The notes under the pieces were generated by a model that was given only the letters and a program-made list of their open reading frames with translations, ran no database searches and had not been told where the DNA came from. This document shows, piece after piece, positions 6,499-6,562 of a stretch of DNA of 6,562 nucleotides. The translations under genes were made by a program, and so were the position numbers. This DNA is from Candidatus Competibacteraceae bacterium (GTDB lineage Bacteria; Pseudomonadota; Gammaproteobacteria; Competibacterales; Competibacteraceae): assembly GCA_020445005.1 (NCBI GenBank), contig JAGRHM010000263.1:1-6562 (forward strand). Reading direction: 5' to 3'. Within the stretch, counting starts at the first letter, position 1; every line of letters begins with the position of its first letter.

Positions 6499-6562
6499 CC
6501 CCCCCTTTGGCAAAGGGGGGTGAGGGGGGATTTTGGTCCCGTCGCCCGTGCGAAATCCCCCC
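6499..6562. repeat. C/G-rich palindromic intergenic repeat, continuing past the window edge
   Basis: CCCCCCTTT (6500-6508) and AAAGGGGGG (6512-6520) form a perfect 9-bp stem with a GGC loop. Just after it, GGGGGGATTT (6524-6533) is exactly reverse-complementary to AAATCCCCCC (6553-6562), separated by 19 nt, and the second arm stops at the window edge. This nested design is typical of short interspersed palindromic repeats (REP- or MITE-like) found between genes in many proteobacteria. The first hairpin might also help end tRNA transcription, although it lacks an immediate T-tract. There is no coding potential. Confidence 0.7.

Overview
The window looks like ordinary chromosomal DNA of a gammaproteobacterium with fairly high GC. 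The main evidence is a full-length Mfd that closely matches the enterobacterial protein motif for motif, next to FixJ-type regulator, crotonase and TANGO2/NRDE genes and a bacterial tRNA-Arg. Codon and base usage look uniform across the window, and I see no transposase, integrase, phage or CRISPR signature. The assignment to Gammaproteobacteria is from recalled family sequences, not a search; anything below class level would be a guess.

Layout. Positions 1-178 (minus) hold the N-terminus of an exported protein with a clear Tat signal peptide, cut by the window edge. A divergent intergenic region (179-419) follows. mfd fills 420-3914 (plus) and encodes the transcription-repair coupling factor; its probable promoter is an extended -10 element at 376-384, so translation most likely starts at ATG 420 rather than ATG 327. 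Converging on mfd after only 35 nt is a crotonase-fold gene (3950-4747, minus) of the ECHDC3-like type, in which both classical catalytic glutamates are replaced. Across a 119-nt divergent spacer lies a FixJ/NarL-type response regulator (4867-5517, plus) whose receiver has lost part of its phosphorylation machinery. It is followed after 2 nt by a TANGO2/NRDE-family gene (5520-6278, plus), so these two are probably one transcript. A tRNA-Arg(CCT) without an encoded CCA end lies at 6370-6443. The window ends in a C/G-rich palindromic repeat (6499-6562) that continues past the edge.

How the genes may work together. mfd is an independent housekeeping repair gene. The regulator, the TANGO2-like gene and the divergent crotonase could form a small regulatory unit; TANGO2-like proteins have been linked to haem and acyl-CoA handling and the crotonase binds acyl-CoA. 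That link is inference from gene order only. I did not find a convincing new multi-gene system. The points most worth a second look are the two proteins with altered active sites (regulator and crotonase) and what looks like a decayed interspersed repeat translated in frame inside mfd.
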